Origin: Helochares maculicollis
Taxonomy: Eukaryota; Arthropoda; Insecta; Coleoptera; Hydrophilidae
Direction: 5' to 3'
Assembly: GCA_033557835.1 (NCBI GenBank)
Contig: JAWQRO010000106.1
Location: 1-57,081, forward strand
Length of the DNA: 57,081 nucleotides
In this document: positions 1-9,900 of the stretch, in pieces
Numbering within the stretch: the stretch's first letter is position 1
How the letters are laid out: every line of letters starts with the position of its first letter
Position numbers and translations under genes: made by a program
Notes under the pieces: model-generated
Database searches by the model: none
What the model saw: the letters and a program-made list of their open reading frames with translations, nothing else
Told to the model about the DNA's origin: nothing

Positions 1-24
1 TATATATATATATATATATATATA
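1..24. repeat. (TA)n microsatellite at the window edge
   Basis: An uninterrupted run of TA dinucleotides fills the first 24 bases. It probably continues beyond the left edge, so its true length is unknown. It lies downstream of the 3' end of the minus-strand ODAD3 gene and has no evident function. Confidence 0.9.
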
Positions 25-205
25 GCATACAGTACACCGAATATATCTAATTCTTGGTTACCTACAAATAATAAATATTTTCCATTCAATATATGTTGAG
101 TGTTAACTATCCTGATATGTACCTGCCAATGCGACAACTAAAAAATAATCAAGCTGCGTTAATGCAGCAACATATGCTAAAGCAAAAGTGATTACAAAAA
201 GATTA

Positions 206-211
206 TTTAAT
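206..211 (-). promoter_or_regulatory. candidate ODAD3 polyadenylation signal (ATTAAA)
   Basis: The minus strand reads ATTAAA here, about 127 nt beyond the ODAD3 stop codon at 340-338. I saw no canonical AATAAA on the minus strand between the stop and the window edge. The hexamer is common by chance in AT-rich DNA, so this is only a candidate. Confidence 0.25.
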
Positions 212-337
212 TAAATGAGGTTTGAAAGGGAGGTATTTTACTTGCAAATTCACACTTCAAAAGGGTGTGTGTCTAAAATGTATAAAAAAGTCAGTTGAAT
301 CGTAGTACCAGCAGGGGCAGATTTAACAGCAAATTTC

Positions 338-456
338 TTATTTTAATCTAGGTAATTGAAGTCTCATATTTTTTCTTCGCGATTTCGCATCTACAACCAG
401 TTGAGCCTGTCGCTTTAAATATCCCCTAGACGGTACTTCTTCCTCTTCTTCAGATC
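338..456 (-). CDS. ODAD3: ODAD3 exon 5 (C terminus and stop)
   Basis: The acceptor ..ATGTTTTAG precedes 456. GA completes a glycine codon from exon 4, then 38 residues follow to TAA at 340-338. It encodes SEEEEEVPSRGYLKRQAQ and a basic end with AKSRRKN. Vertebrate ODAD3 likewise ends with an acidic patch followed by a basic tail. No longer reading frame marks this exon; it was recognised by splice phase and similarity. Confidence 0.85.
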
Positions 457-3400
457 CTAAAACATTTTTTTGTCAATATCAATTTGCATGTTATATTATT
501 ACATGCAATTATAAAAATACATACACATACACATATAAAATATACATGTAGGAAAATAAGCAACATTCTCATTTCTTACCAGAAGTAGGCTGAGGTATTG
601 GCGATTGGCCTTGTTGTGGAATTGGAGTACGTCTTACCAATCCATTGTAAGGAGGCGGCAACCATTTATCCTCAAACATATCAAAATTGGCGATTCTGTG
701 CTTTTCTTCCTCCAGGGATGCCTCACGTTCCATAGCGTAGCTCAAAATATTTTCTAATGTTACAAGCACGTCTTTCGATCCTAAATTTCGTGGAGACTTT
801 GGCTTAACTTCTACTAAAATCACTATTAAGCCATCTAAAATATTTTGAAGCGTTGCATTAACACTTTTTCTTTGCTCTTTAAGCATCTCCTTTTTCTTGT
901 ACTCCTCTTCAATAGCAATTTTAGTTTTCTCCATTTCTTCAGTGTTTGTTTCGGCTTCTTTAGCTTCAGCATACTTGTGATTTTCCAACTCCATGTTCAT
1001 TTTTTCCATTTCTCTTTCGTAACCGTTCTTCTCTTCTTCACCTTTCGCCCTTAAATGGCACAATCTATTTAAGGTTTCCTTTTGGGATTTGAATCTCTCC
1101 AGTACTTCGCTAACGCTGGTACTTCCAGTGGCCACTTTAAGCTTTTCGAACACTTCTGTAAGGACTTCGACTGGCTGAGGAGGAGGTGATGGAGTTTCAT
1201 TTGTTTCTTCAATGATATCTGGATCTGGTCTCGAGGTCACCACTTTTCCACCTTGGAAAATTCGACGTTCCAATTTTTCCAGATCTTGCTTCTTTTCCAT
1301 TACTAACTTCTGTCCATCAGCGGATTGCTTATCTCTTGTATTGGCAGAAGAATGAGCTGACCGTTCTTCTTTCATTAAAACCTTTCTTGCAACACCTCGA
1401 AGTTTGTAAGCTTCTTGAGTTATCTAGCACAAACAATTGCGAAATATTACAAATAAAAAAAAACAATTAAATTGTGCTGTGATTAAAATAAAATTGTTGT
1501 TTGGATCTAGTTATTGTTTATTTATCCAATATTTCTTTACCTCTTGAAGTTTATCAATGTCAGCTTGTTGAACTTTTAAGTCTTCTTCAGCTTGCCGGAT
1601 GTTGCTTTCAAATCGTGCTGAATCATCCATGAGAGACTTTTTAATTTCTTTGTAGCGCGTCCTGACATGATCGGCTTCTCTCCATTGAACCTCTACGGCG
1701 TGGATGCTATTTTGTAAGTCTTGAGATTCTTGTTTGATCGGCGTTTCCAGTTTTTCTACCACTTGCTTTTGGTCTCTTCCAGATAACAATTTTTCATATT
1801 CTTTTGCCAGCTCTATTAAATATTTTTGTCGCTAAAAATTGAGGCTCTATATGAATAAATAATTTTTTTCTCAGTGTTTTTGAAAAAGAACACAGCTGAT
1901 AGTGATGTTCTTTAGAGTCATTTATAAATTTGTAAAGTTAGACCTAAAACAATCATTGCAAATAAATTTTAGTGGTCTATCATAACTTATAAATATCATT
2001 TATTACGCAAGAATTTTCATTTTTAAGAGTCTCAAAACAACCAACAACTAAAATATGAGACTATTGGAAATTTGTTAAGCACATGATGTGTAAATGCTAA
2101 TAACAAGATTTATATGAACGTGATACTCCAACCACTCATGGAAAGACATAAGCTCATAATAAATATAATATTTTATTAACGAAATCAAATTAAGTACAAC
2201 TAGATTTAGTAATTTAAAGATTTCAGTAAGCACATTCAACTCAAAAACGCCTTAATATTGGTGGGGTAAAATTTATTACTTAAAATAATTATTATTGGAT
2301 GAGTAAAACTAACTTACGAGAAGATGGAAGCGGTTAAACTGAGCAAGAGAAAGAAATATGAGCGAATTAAGGTTCTGTTAGCAAGCCCTGACATCAGGAT
2401 AACTCCTGAGAAATACGGCAAATAATCGGGGATTATCTTCGAGAAGAACTTGACATTTTGCGACCACTTTCACTGAGCTGCTAAGAAGCGGAAATATCGG
2501 TACTGGCCTTTGGAAACCCTATGCCAAGGCTTGAGACCCGGAGATGTTGAAGCGTAGATTCCTTGTGCATTCTCCAAGTCAACAACGCTAGACACTGCTG
2601 CAGTGTAGAGGCAGATGTCCTTGCGCTGAAGTTAAACAATGTAGTTCTGACGAGGGTTCAGAATAAGATGAATCTAAGAACCGCGAGGGTCTATAAAAAT
2701 ATATCAGCTGAGGTCGCGAAAAGGCCTTATATAGATGCCGTAAGCGAAGAGCAGTTCCACAGATACTGGGCTATTGGGGATAGCAACAGAAAGATGGTAC
2801 TACGACTAAATCGGCAGTGTGAAGCAACGGTTTTTCCAGTGGATAGAATATACTCTGAGTGCTAAGATGAAATTGGGGGAAGTAATATTAGATGTTCGAA
2901 AGAGCTACTCCAAATGAAAAATAGAAATTTTCCTCATTCTAGAAGCTGCTAATACAGTTCTTAAGTGGTGCTCCAGCCTACCAAAGGACCAGATGCAACC
3001 AATGGAGTTCATCGAGAAAGCCTTCGAACTACGAGGATTAGAAGAAAGTTACAAACAGTTTGTTACCAAAGGAGACTGGGAACGGAGTTGTTTGGGTTAT
3101 GGCTTGCATGCCACTAGCACACACGCTTCCCATAAAAATGGATAACATTAAACTGATGAAAATTCTAGGTGTCAAATTACTAATTTTCTACTAAAGAGAA
3201 GCAGACAACAGTTATAGAAAGATCCATGTGCTAACAGCACCGACAGTTCTGAAGGATCACCTTCCGCTGGAGTTATGTTAACGTGGTGAAACAGCTCAGT
3301 CGGAGAGTTAGTGATTTTGAATAAGAATGCCAGAACAAAAGAACCCCTTGAAGGTACATTAAGGACGCTTGCAAATGGTTTTCCATTTACTAATAAAAAA

Positions 3401-4955
3401 GTAATTATGAGTAACAACTGACGAATTGGTAGAATGTAAAAATCTTGAGTCGCTTTTTGTGTGCTGAAAATGAACAAACTATCTGTGATTTCATGAAACC
3501 TTTAGGTAATTTTAGCACTTACAGTAAACACCAGTAAAATAGACTACAAAAAAACTTAAATAGATATTTTTTCTTTGGTTCACAATCATGCCCTGGCACT
3601 ATAACTAATTAGAAATCAATAAAAATTTGGTATCAGAAGGAAATCCCTTAACTGCATCATGAACAATAATGTGATAAGTGTGGAATCTAAGAGCTATTGA
3701 ATGATAAGTTGATATCATAAAAAGTTGTTAATTTAAATTCAGACAAACGGTTACTGGCAATTCCTAGCTTAAATATAAATACAATGGCTGCATCGAGAGT
3801 GTTAAATGATTGAAAATATTCATAATGGTTTACACTAATGACATCTAAATTGAGAAAAGCAGCATTTGTAGCTGTGATTGCACGATTAATGATTACCTTC
3901 TTCTTACGGTATTGCAAAAGATTCAATTGTTTCGATTTGTCTATAATTTGCAAATCAAGCAGTGATTTTGCCTCCTCACAGGTTTTCTCTCCAATTGGTC
4001 CAATGACGCTCTCCAAATGCCGCGTTTGCATTCGATATTTCGCACTGGTGCTGCGATTTTCATGCAAGGATAAAACCAATCGTGAAATTTCCTTCTTCAA
4101 TTTTAAGATTTCATCTGCATTATATTTACGCTCAGCCTCGCATATTTCGAACAGCGCTTTCCTTTGTCCCTCTGCAAACAGATCGTTATCAATTACTCTA
4201 TTGTCACGATTTTACTATTTCTAAATAATGCTTAATGCTTGTAATTTTTTAATTGGTTCGGGAACGCCGTAGTATTTATAAATGATACCTGTGATAGCAA
4301 TTATTTATTTGTATTGATCGTAGCGAGCGATGGTGCGAGAAAAGTTGAGGTTAAAAGTTAAAAATGCAAATGTATGGAGATAGACCCTTGTTCATTATTA
4401 TCATCTTTTCCTGTACAACTAAAGGTTTGAATAAACTACCGGAAACGTCACTGAATTACTACTAAATTTCCCTATATCAAAACCTTAGATAGCCGAAAAT
4501 CATTTTAGAAGTAAGTGGATATGCGAAGTAAAAGTTAATTGGTGGTAAAAGTACAGGAGCCTGCAATTTGTAATACTACGTAACAAATGAGCGTAATAAT
4601 AAAATCGTAATTAATGCAATAAGCCATTGGACAAGGCTTACAGAAAAAATAACGCGGTACTTCTATGTCGACAATTGCTACTGTATGTGAAAATCATTAA
4701 CTGCATATCGCACGTTAATTATCCATAATTATATATTAATAACATTTAAATGGAAATTAATTTATTGCAATTTAATCTCAGGCGCTGATGTTTTTTAGAA
4801 TATTACAAGTATTGAGCGCAGGTTTTTGTATTAATGGTAAAGTTTTGCTATATAGCATGGTCGGTACCTGAGAGTTGAATCTTTTTCTTAATTTCAATTA
4901 TTTGCCTGTTAATTGATGCTTCGTCCGGAGGCGGAGATTTCAGCTTGGAGCACAT
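338..4955 (-). CDS. ODAD3: outer dynein arm docking complex subunit 3 (CCDC151/ODAD3), five coding exons
   Basis: Complete minus-strand gene. Coding exons are 4955-4868, 4171-3897, 1831-1541, 1423-580 and 456-338. All four junctions are GT-AG and phase-compatible, giving 538 residues. The protein is almost entirely charged coiled coil, as in ODAD3, which with ODAD1 and partners anchors outer dynein arms on axonemal doublet microtubules. Family landmarks, compared with the human protein as I remember it: KKIQL..EGQRKALFE near the N terminus, an READHVR..Y..IK.SLMDDS block near residues 160-180, TQEAYKLRGVARKVL near 220, a VFEKLKVATG..SVSEVLERF block near 305-325, and an acidic SEEEEEVPSRGYLKRQ segment in the last 40 residues. 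The human protein is about 595 residues, so the length is plausible. In insects such genes serve sperm flagella and ciliated sensory neurons. It is divergent from Notch. The alternative, the paralogous ODAD1/CCDC63 family, fits less well at the C terminus. Confidence 0.9.
580..1423 (-). CDS. ODAD3: ODAD3 exon 4 (residues 219-499)
   Basis: The acceptor ..TTTGTGCTAG precedes 1423 and the donor TCTG|GTAAGA is at 580/579. It is 844 nt, or 281 codons plus one base. It begins ITQEAYKLRGVARKV, matching NQEALNARDIAKNQ in vertebrate ODAD3, then has a low-complexity linker (SPPPQPVEV), a conserved VFEKLKVATG helix, a long Glu/Lys-rich coiled coil and a proline-rich PIPQQGQSPIPQPTSG tail. A Met codon at 1375 is internal; the exon continues in frame upstream to 1423. 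Confidence 0.92.
1541..1831 (-). CDS. ODAD3: ODAD3 exon 3 (residues 122-218)
   Basis: The acceptor ..ATTTTTAG precedes 1831 and the donor GAG|GTAAAG is at 1541/1540. It is 291 nt, exactly 97 codons, with phase 0 at both ends. It begins RQKYLIELAKEYEKLLSG and includes READHVRTRYKEIKKSLMDD, the most family-diagnostic stretch here (the vertebrate protein has a QEAEHI..Y..LK.YLMDES pattern). It is predicted to be a continuous coiled coil. Confidence 0.9.
1832..3896 (-). other. ODAD3 intron 3 (2.1 kb)
   Basis: This intron separates exons 2 and 3 (GTAATC at 3896, TTTTTAG at 1832). It is AT-rich except for a more GC-balanced, plus-strand coding-like block at about 2325-3130 described separately. 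The other ODAD3 introns are 4867-4172 (696 bp, nothing recognised apart from a chance KKLQAL-like reading near 4240), 1540-1424 (117 bp) and 579-457 (123 bp). Confidence 0.8.
2325..3130 (+). other. degenerate coding-like remnant, probably an old mobile element
   Basis: A block more GC-balanced than its surroundings lies inside an ODAD3 intron. On the plus strand it gives fragments such as KMEAVKLSKRKKYERIKVL, then stop codons, a 100-residue open stretch at 2563-2865, and further fragments including PMEFIEKAFELRGLEES. Fragments occur in more than one frame, as in a decayed gene. I could not assign it to a known element. I saw no terminal repeats, so the boundaries are approximate. Confidence 0.35.
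3897..4171 (-). CDS. ODAD3: ODAD3 exon 2 (residues 30-121)
   Basis: The acceptor is ..TTTGCAG before 4171 and the donor is AAG|GTAATC at 3897/3896. The 275 nt comprise 2 nt of a split codon plus 91 codons, ending in phase 0. It encodes EGQRKALFEICEAERK near its start and ends NLLQYRKKK, a charged helical coiled coil. The open frame runs on past the donor into the intron, but that read-through is not conserved, whereas splicing at 3897 restores the family sequence at the next exon (RKKK then RQKYLIEL). Confidence 0.87.
4868..4955 (-). CDS. ODAD3: ODAD3 exon 1 (start codon, residues 1-29)
   Basis: ATG at 4955-4953 begins MCSKLKSPPPDEAS, followed by INRQIIEIKKKIQLS, then a donor G|GTACCG at 4868/4867, leaving phase 1. 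The segment aligns with the vertebrate block containing AELHKKIQLLEG. The split codon joins exon 2 to make GAG (Glu), restoring KKIQLSEGQRK. An in-frame TGA lies two codons upstream of the ATG, which supports this as the true start. It is too short to stand out as an open frame and was found by looking for the missing N terminus. Confidence 0.85.
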
Positions 4956-5794
4956 GTTTCACTAATTTTATTAGATATCGAATATCTCGAATTAATTAAA
5001 CGTAAAGATGCTAATTAGTGAATTTTCAATGTAGATGGTAGTTGAATGTTTCTACAATTTGTGTGGCACCGACAGACTGTTATCGCCAGCGATATGTGGA
5101 AATAAATGTAGTTTGCACAGGGATTTCTGCTTTAGTAATATTGATCAAACAAGAACGCCACGAAACAGTTCGATCTGTGCATAATGTTATGGCAAATGCA
5201 TCAAATATGTATATTTAATACTGTGCTTATGGGTATAATTAAACTTAAAGGAATTAAATTTATAATCATTAATTAATATGTAACAAAATAAATGCAATTA
5301 TGCACTAATTTTTTGCATTTACAATTTTAACGCAACGAAAGAAAAATCTTGTTGGCATTTATTATTTGAATTTTTTTATATCTGTGTAAATCCCCGATTA
5401 TATTCTCAGGGAGCAATAATTTCCAAGAATCCTATTTTAGCTGTTTATAGCGGCGCCTTTGATGCTATCATTTGTTATCGTTGTAAGACTCAATAGTGTC
5501 GTAAAGCAGCAATCATTATTTTTTTGAGTTTGAGCAAAAAAATGAATGTTCGAGCTGTTAACAGACGACATTTTTTTTATGTTCCCACCAATATCATGTT
5601 GTTTTCGCAAGTAATATAAAAATTGAGAAAGATTTTTCAATTTTAATTCTAAGGTGGACACGTTTTTTCAATATTTGCAACTTAGTAGGAGTACGCATCT
5701 CTCGAAGTCTGGCTTAACCCTGTAATCTTAAGTGAATGGACGGGGCATGATTTTACAGATAATTCTATTTCGTTAACAATTCTAGACTTCTAGA

Positions 5795-6110
5795 AAACGG
5801 TACGAACGAAGCAGAAGAACGAATAGAAGGAAGACATATTGAAACAGAGAAATCATAAGGAATAGATATAGGAAAGAAGTAAAATATTATAATGCAGAAT
5901 TATAAAACTAAAATTACGAATTAGAAGTAGAAGGACAGCTAATTGAGAAAACTAATGTCGAAGAAAAATATCAAACAGGATAGAAGAAGTAAAAAATAAG
6001 AAGCGATAAACCAGAAAAATTATATCACAAAATTAATGATAAAGTAAACGAAATGTAGGAGGATTGATAAATTAAAGAAAATGATAAAGTAAGCAGAATT
6101 GCGGCTTAAA
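5795..6110 (+). repeat. purine-rich (GAA/AAG/AAA) low-complexity tract
   Basis: About 300 bases are strongly enriched in A and G on the plus strand, with irregular GAAG, AGAA and AATAAG words. No regular period was found and stops occur in all plus frames. Polypurine tracts near promoters can exclude nucleosomes or simply be slipped-strand debris. The function here is unknown. Confidence 0.55.
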
Positions 6111-6751
6111 TTGGTTGTAATGAGAAACGCTATCGGTCCATTACTCTTAATTACAAGCGATCGCTTTAATCAAACAATGCGTTTTTTCGCTATTTGAAAA
6201 TCTATTACCAGCTGAGAGCGAGCTTTTAAAAACACCAGAAAACAATACCAACTTTTGTACGAAACATAAAAACTTGTTTACAAGAACGGCGCCTTATCTG
6301 TAGTGTTTACTAGGTTCATAATTCGAATTTGTTGCAAGTTGTGGTACCAGCTTCTGATTGGCCGGCCGCAAACCACCGGAGGAAACATTCCTACAGATTG
6401 GATCGAAAAGTAGTACTCGATTATTTTCTCACGGAAAGTATGAATGAAATAATCAATATAAGTCAGCTACAGTTGTAAAAACTCATAAATTAATTGCAAT
6501 TTGACGATATTTCAAGAGAATCTGGGGTGGTTACAAGATACAACCGTAAAGCAAGTCGAATTAACATCGAGCTTTTTGGCGTAGGAATACAAGAACTCTT
6601 CGTCTGCCATCTTTGCGCGTCGCAAACAAAGCAGGCTCTCAGATCCGAGTTTGCTTTGACCGGCTATGTATGCGTGTCCGACATTCAGTGCGTGTTTTTG
6701 TGATTTTTGTAACTGAAAACTCATTGAAACAGTGACAAAACCACCTTCAAT

Positions 6752-6766
6752 ATGTGTTGTACATAG
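6752..6766 (+). other. upstream ORF 1 of Notch (MCCT)
   Basis: A four-codon upstream ORF ends 75 nt before the Notch start. Its ATG has A at -3, a favourable context. It matters only if the transcription start lies upstream of it, which the sequence alone does not show. Confidence 0.4.
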
Positions 6767-6821
6767 TGTGTGTTGGTATAATTTTGTGATTGGTGCGTAC
6801 TAGAAGTGCTTAGTGTACCCC

Positions 6822-6884
6822 ATGAGGGTAGTTACGTTAAAATGTGGATTACCAGTACGAGACAGGATTATCTTTGGATTATAG
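6822..6884 (+). other. upstream ORF 2, overlapping the Notch start codon
   Basis: ATG at 6822 opens a 20-codon frame (MRVVTLKCGLPVRDR...) that ends at TAG 6882-6884, inside Notch exon 1 in another frame. Its start context is weak (C at -3), whereas the Notch ATG has A at -3, so leaky scanning could let ribosomes reach Notch. The arrangement predicts dampened Notch translation if the ORF is transcribed. Confidence 0.45.
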
Positions 6885-6926
6885 CATCTTTAATAATTGT
6901 TTTATATCTGGTGCACACGGCAGAAG
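6842..6926 (+). CDS. N: Notch exon 1 coding part (signal peptide)
   Basis: Begins MWITSTRQDYLW, followed by a hydrophobic core (LWIIASLIIVLYLV) and VHTAE. The donor is AAG|GTTGGT at 6926/6927, phase 1. The split codon G+CA makes Ala with exon 2, giving HTAEA|IVSC, a good signal-peptidase site (Ala at -3 and -1). ATG 6842 is chosen because its frame alone reads through a signal peptide and splices in phase. Start context is favourable (A at -3). Confidence 0.87.
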
Positions 6927-9900
6927 GTTGGTTTCAGTTGTTATTTACTTGAAAATCGCGGTTTTATTCAGTTTGTTGACAAGTGGTTGTCATGTGGTTG
7001 AAGTTCTAAGTGTCAAGTAGGCTGGGGCAATTACTTGTCAAATATCAATTTGCTCAAAGATTTATGTTTTTATGTTGCTTTAACTATTCAAATTTCATCT
7101 TTCGGTTGATGTGGATTTTGATTTTATGTCGCGAAAGAAATATAGTTGGTTATTTTATTTGAATTATAAGTACTGTGCGTTCTAAAAATGTTAAGCTCGC
7201 CTGAGTTGTGGTTATATTTCCTTCCCTTCATCTCAAGTGCATTTATGTTTAAAATATACTAAACTGGATGTACTTGAGGAAGTATAAATACACAAACCTA
7301 ATTCTAAGAGTTAATTAGGTAGTTAGTTTTTTTGGCGCGTTTGTTTGCATAAAGTTTGAACCGCCTAATTAACTTTAATTGAGTTTTTGATCCTAATAAG
7401 CTTACAGCGGACAAAAAAAGTGCAACCATGTATGCACTGTCATAATTAATACTTTTAAATATTTTACATATTTCGTTAAATAATGATTATAGGGTGTAAT
7501 GAAATTTACCGCTTAAATCTATAAGCTTAGAATAACTGTAATATATTAACTTATATATATTGGATCCATTATAAAAATCGAATTTCTTAGCTTAAAAATA
7601 AATCAATACCAAATAGCCACATAGAAGTATCTTCTAAACAGCATTCTTATCAAAACCGACATTCATTACGGCAGTCCACATTTTACTTGTAGATTTTACA
7701 ATAATGATTAAAAAATGAGGATTTTTGAGTTGTTTTAATTAAAAGCTTAATAAGATAACGTCCTAAATCGTGGATAGATTAATATAGGTTTAAATCTATA
7801 TATAAAAATTCCCTTAAAATTAATAGAAATCTAAATAGTACACGTGTCGGGTTTAATAATGTCCTGTATGGTTCCAATGCTGAAAATTTTTTTCACAAGT
7901 AAGAATGTTCGAAATGCTATGCTGCGGGACACTCAAAATACATAATGCATAAAGGAAATGCCCCATAGCAAGGCTTTAAAAGTTATTTACTTATTTACAT
8001 ATTGAAATGGGCATTTTATCAATTGGCTTCATACCAGAGAGTTCACTTTATGAATTATGGGTTCAGCACTATCTTTATATAGTCTTATCGAACAATCAAT
8101 TGCCATTTAGCTAATAACTTATTAATTTCTTGATTAATACTAAGCATGTTTATTTTTAGATGTAATTATCTCTATTGTAAGTACATGTTTGCATAGTGAG
8201 TCAAAATTAAGTGGTAGTTTGTTTATAATGCTAACCAGCGTATATTTGTTGATGAATTGGTCAGCGATTTTAGTTAATTTGATGCAAAACGCTTTGTTAT
8301 TAACAAAAATCTAATAAAGTTCGGTGTAAATGAGGCATGGTTATAAAATTACGCGCGCTGTTAACTGTAACAAAGTAGACTGGTTTCCATTTCCGGTGGA
8401 CTGTGTGTGAAAATCACTGACGGAACTCGTTCGGTCGAAGATTTCGATGATTGGTCAAAAAACGAACCCGAGTATGTGTTTGTGAGAATCTCGGGTTGTA
8501 ATCTCTTTATAATGAGTGGGTGTTTATTTGGAGCGTGTGTCATTATAGTTTTATTAAAATCTCTTCAAGTTGCAGTTTGCGTAGTTTCTTGAATAAAAAT
8601 GCGAATTATAACCCTGCAGCCTCTTTCACGAGTAGAATAAATTCGAATCTTGCAAAAAAGTTAACATCCAGGTTCTACCAATTCCTTCAGTTTCATTCGC
8701 CAGGTTCAATTAATTTTATGAATTAAATTTAACTCTTTTACTGTGGAAACTATATTGACAAAACTTGGAAATACACATTTGCATGTGCATACTTCATTTG
8801 ATTAAATTCTTATTTGAAAAGTTATAAACGGATGTTTACTGTAGTTTATAAAGTATTACAACTCATGTCAGTATTAATAATAGTAATTAGTAGTAAACAT
8901 TTTTATCCGAATCTATCAATTAATCGATTAAAAGCAACAATACTCATTTAAGTAGCAAGTGTGTGAAAATTTCAAGTTTTTTCAGGCACAATTAGAGAAC
9001 TAGGAAATTAATATCTTTATATATGGCGTCATTTTCAAAATTAGGCTTCTTTTAGTGAAAGGGGAACTGCGGTCTATACTCTACTCTCTTAAGAGGACTA
9101 CAATAGTTGTTAATTTGTATCTTTTAGTCCCTCGTTTTACAGGAATAGCGATTATTTATCATATTTCATCTTTTTACAAAGACATTTTGTGAATGAACTA
9201 TTACAAATATATATCGATGTTATTAGTAGCATTTTAATAAAATGAAAAAAAAAATGTGTTGCTGTTACTGTTCACCAAAAGTTTTATTTTTCCCCTAGTT
9301 TGCGTCCTCTTAATCAGAGAAGTTTAAAAAATCCTGAGAAGCGTGGTTTAATTAGAAATGTATACATATTTAAAAATGATTAATTATAAATCTAATGGGA
9401 AAACATCCCAAAGACGATTCGCTATAATTTCCAAGCTTACTTCAGGCAATCTATTCAACTTAATTGTTGAACACTTAAACGACAGTCAGTTTATTTAGTA
9501 TTCTCAGCAAAACAGATCGTTTATAATTTCAAGTGGCATTAATAAAAGTCATTTATTAAAACTCCTAATTTCGAGATAAATCCCCTTGAATCAAGCAAGC
9601 ATTCATTCAACAAATCCCAATTCTACAAGTTCCTAAATGACGAAACATTTTGATTTAACAAGGGGACATCTAGCATCAACTAGAAGTTGTTCCTTCTATT
9701 AGTCTCGGCTACTTGACACGTCCAATTAAGACAATTAAAAGTAGTTGACGGTTGTTCATTTGAGATGGCTGCTTTGGATGGGTATCGGAGGCTCGCTGCA
9801 CTAACACTATTTTCAATACGGAAAATTTTGTGGCAAGTGCACAACGCAACGCTAGCAACGCGCCAGCAGAGACTTCTTAATTGATTCATCCGGGATACGA

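Larger units (their letters stand above)
4956..6841. promoter_or_regulatory. head-to-head ODAD3-Notch intergenic region
   Basis: This 1.9-kb interval separates the two divergent start codons and must contain, or lie very near, both promoters unless either gene has a more distant untranslated first exon. It is AT-rich with a purine-rich tract at about 5795-6110. A GC-richer patch at about 6340-6400 includes an inverted CCAAT box (GATTGG, 6356-6361) followed by GGCCGGCCGC. No convincing TATA box or downstream promoter element was identified and the transcription starts are unknown. A 69-codon open frame at 6494-6703 shows no similarity and probably overlaps the Notch 5' UTR. Confidence 0.55.

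Noticed and set aside
845..1054. Plus-strand open frame of 69 codons rich in Phe and Ser.
   Set aside because: It is the antisense shadow of the Lys/Glu-rich coiled coil in ODAD3 exon 4.
3687..3896. Continuation of the minus-strand open frame past ODAD3 exon 2.
   Set aside because: Intron read-through. Splicing at AAG|GTAATC restores the conserved protein sequence, while the extension has no family match.
3838..4224. Plus-strand 128-codon open frame.
   Set aside because: Antisense shadow of ODAD3 exon 2.
4232..4288. Minus-strand stretch reading PEPIKKLQAL, tempting as ODAD3's N-terminal exon just upstream of exon 2.
   Set aside because: It would need a weak GC donor, and the in-frame continuation has a stop. 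The exon at 4955-4868 gives a better match (KKIQLS then EGQRK) with a GT donor and its own ATG.
8474..8486. TGTGAGAA, matching the Su(H) consensus YGTGRGAA, with another near 16639.
   Set aside because: Several such 8-mers are expected by chance in 57 kb; no clustering was seen to support autoregulation.
8398..8592. Intron 1 open frame with acidic first half and hydrophobic second half.
   Set aside because: About 60 codons with no recognised family, no splice or promoter support; such lengths arise often by chance here.
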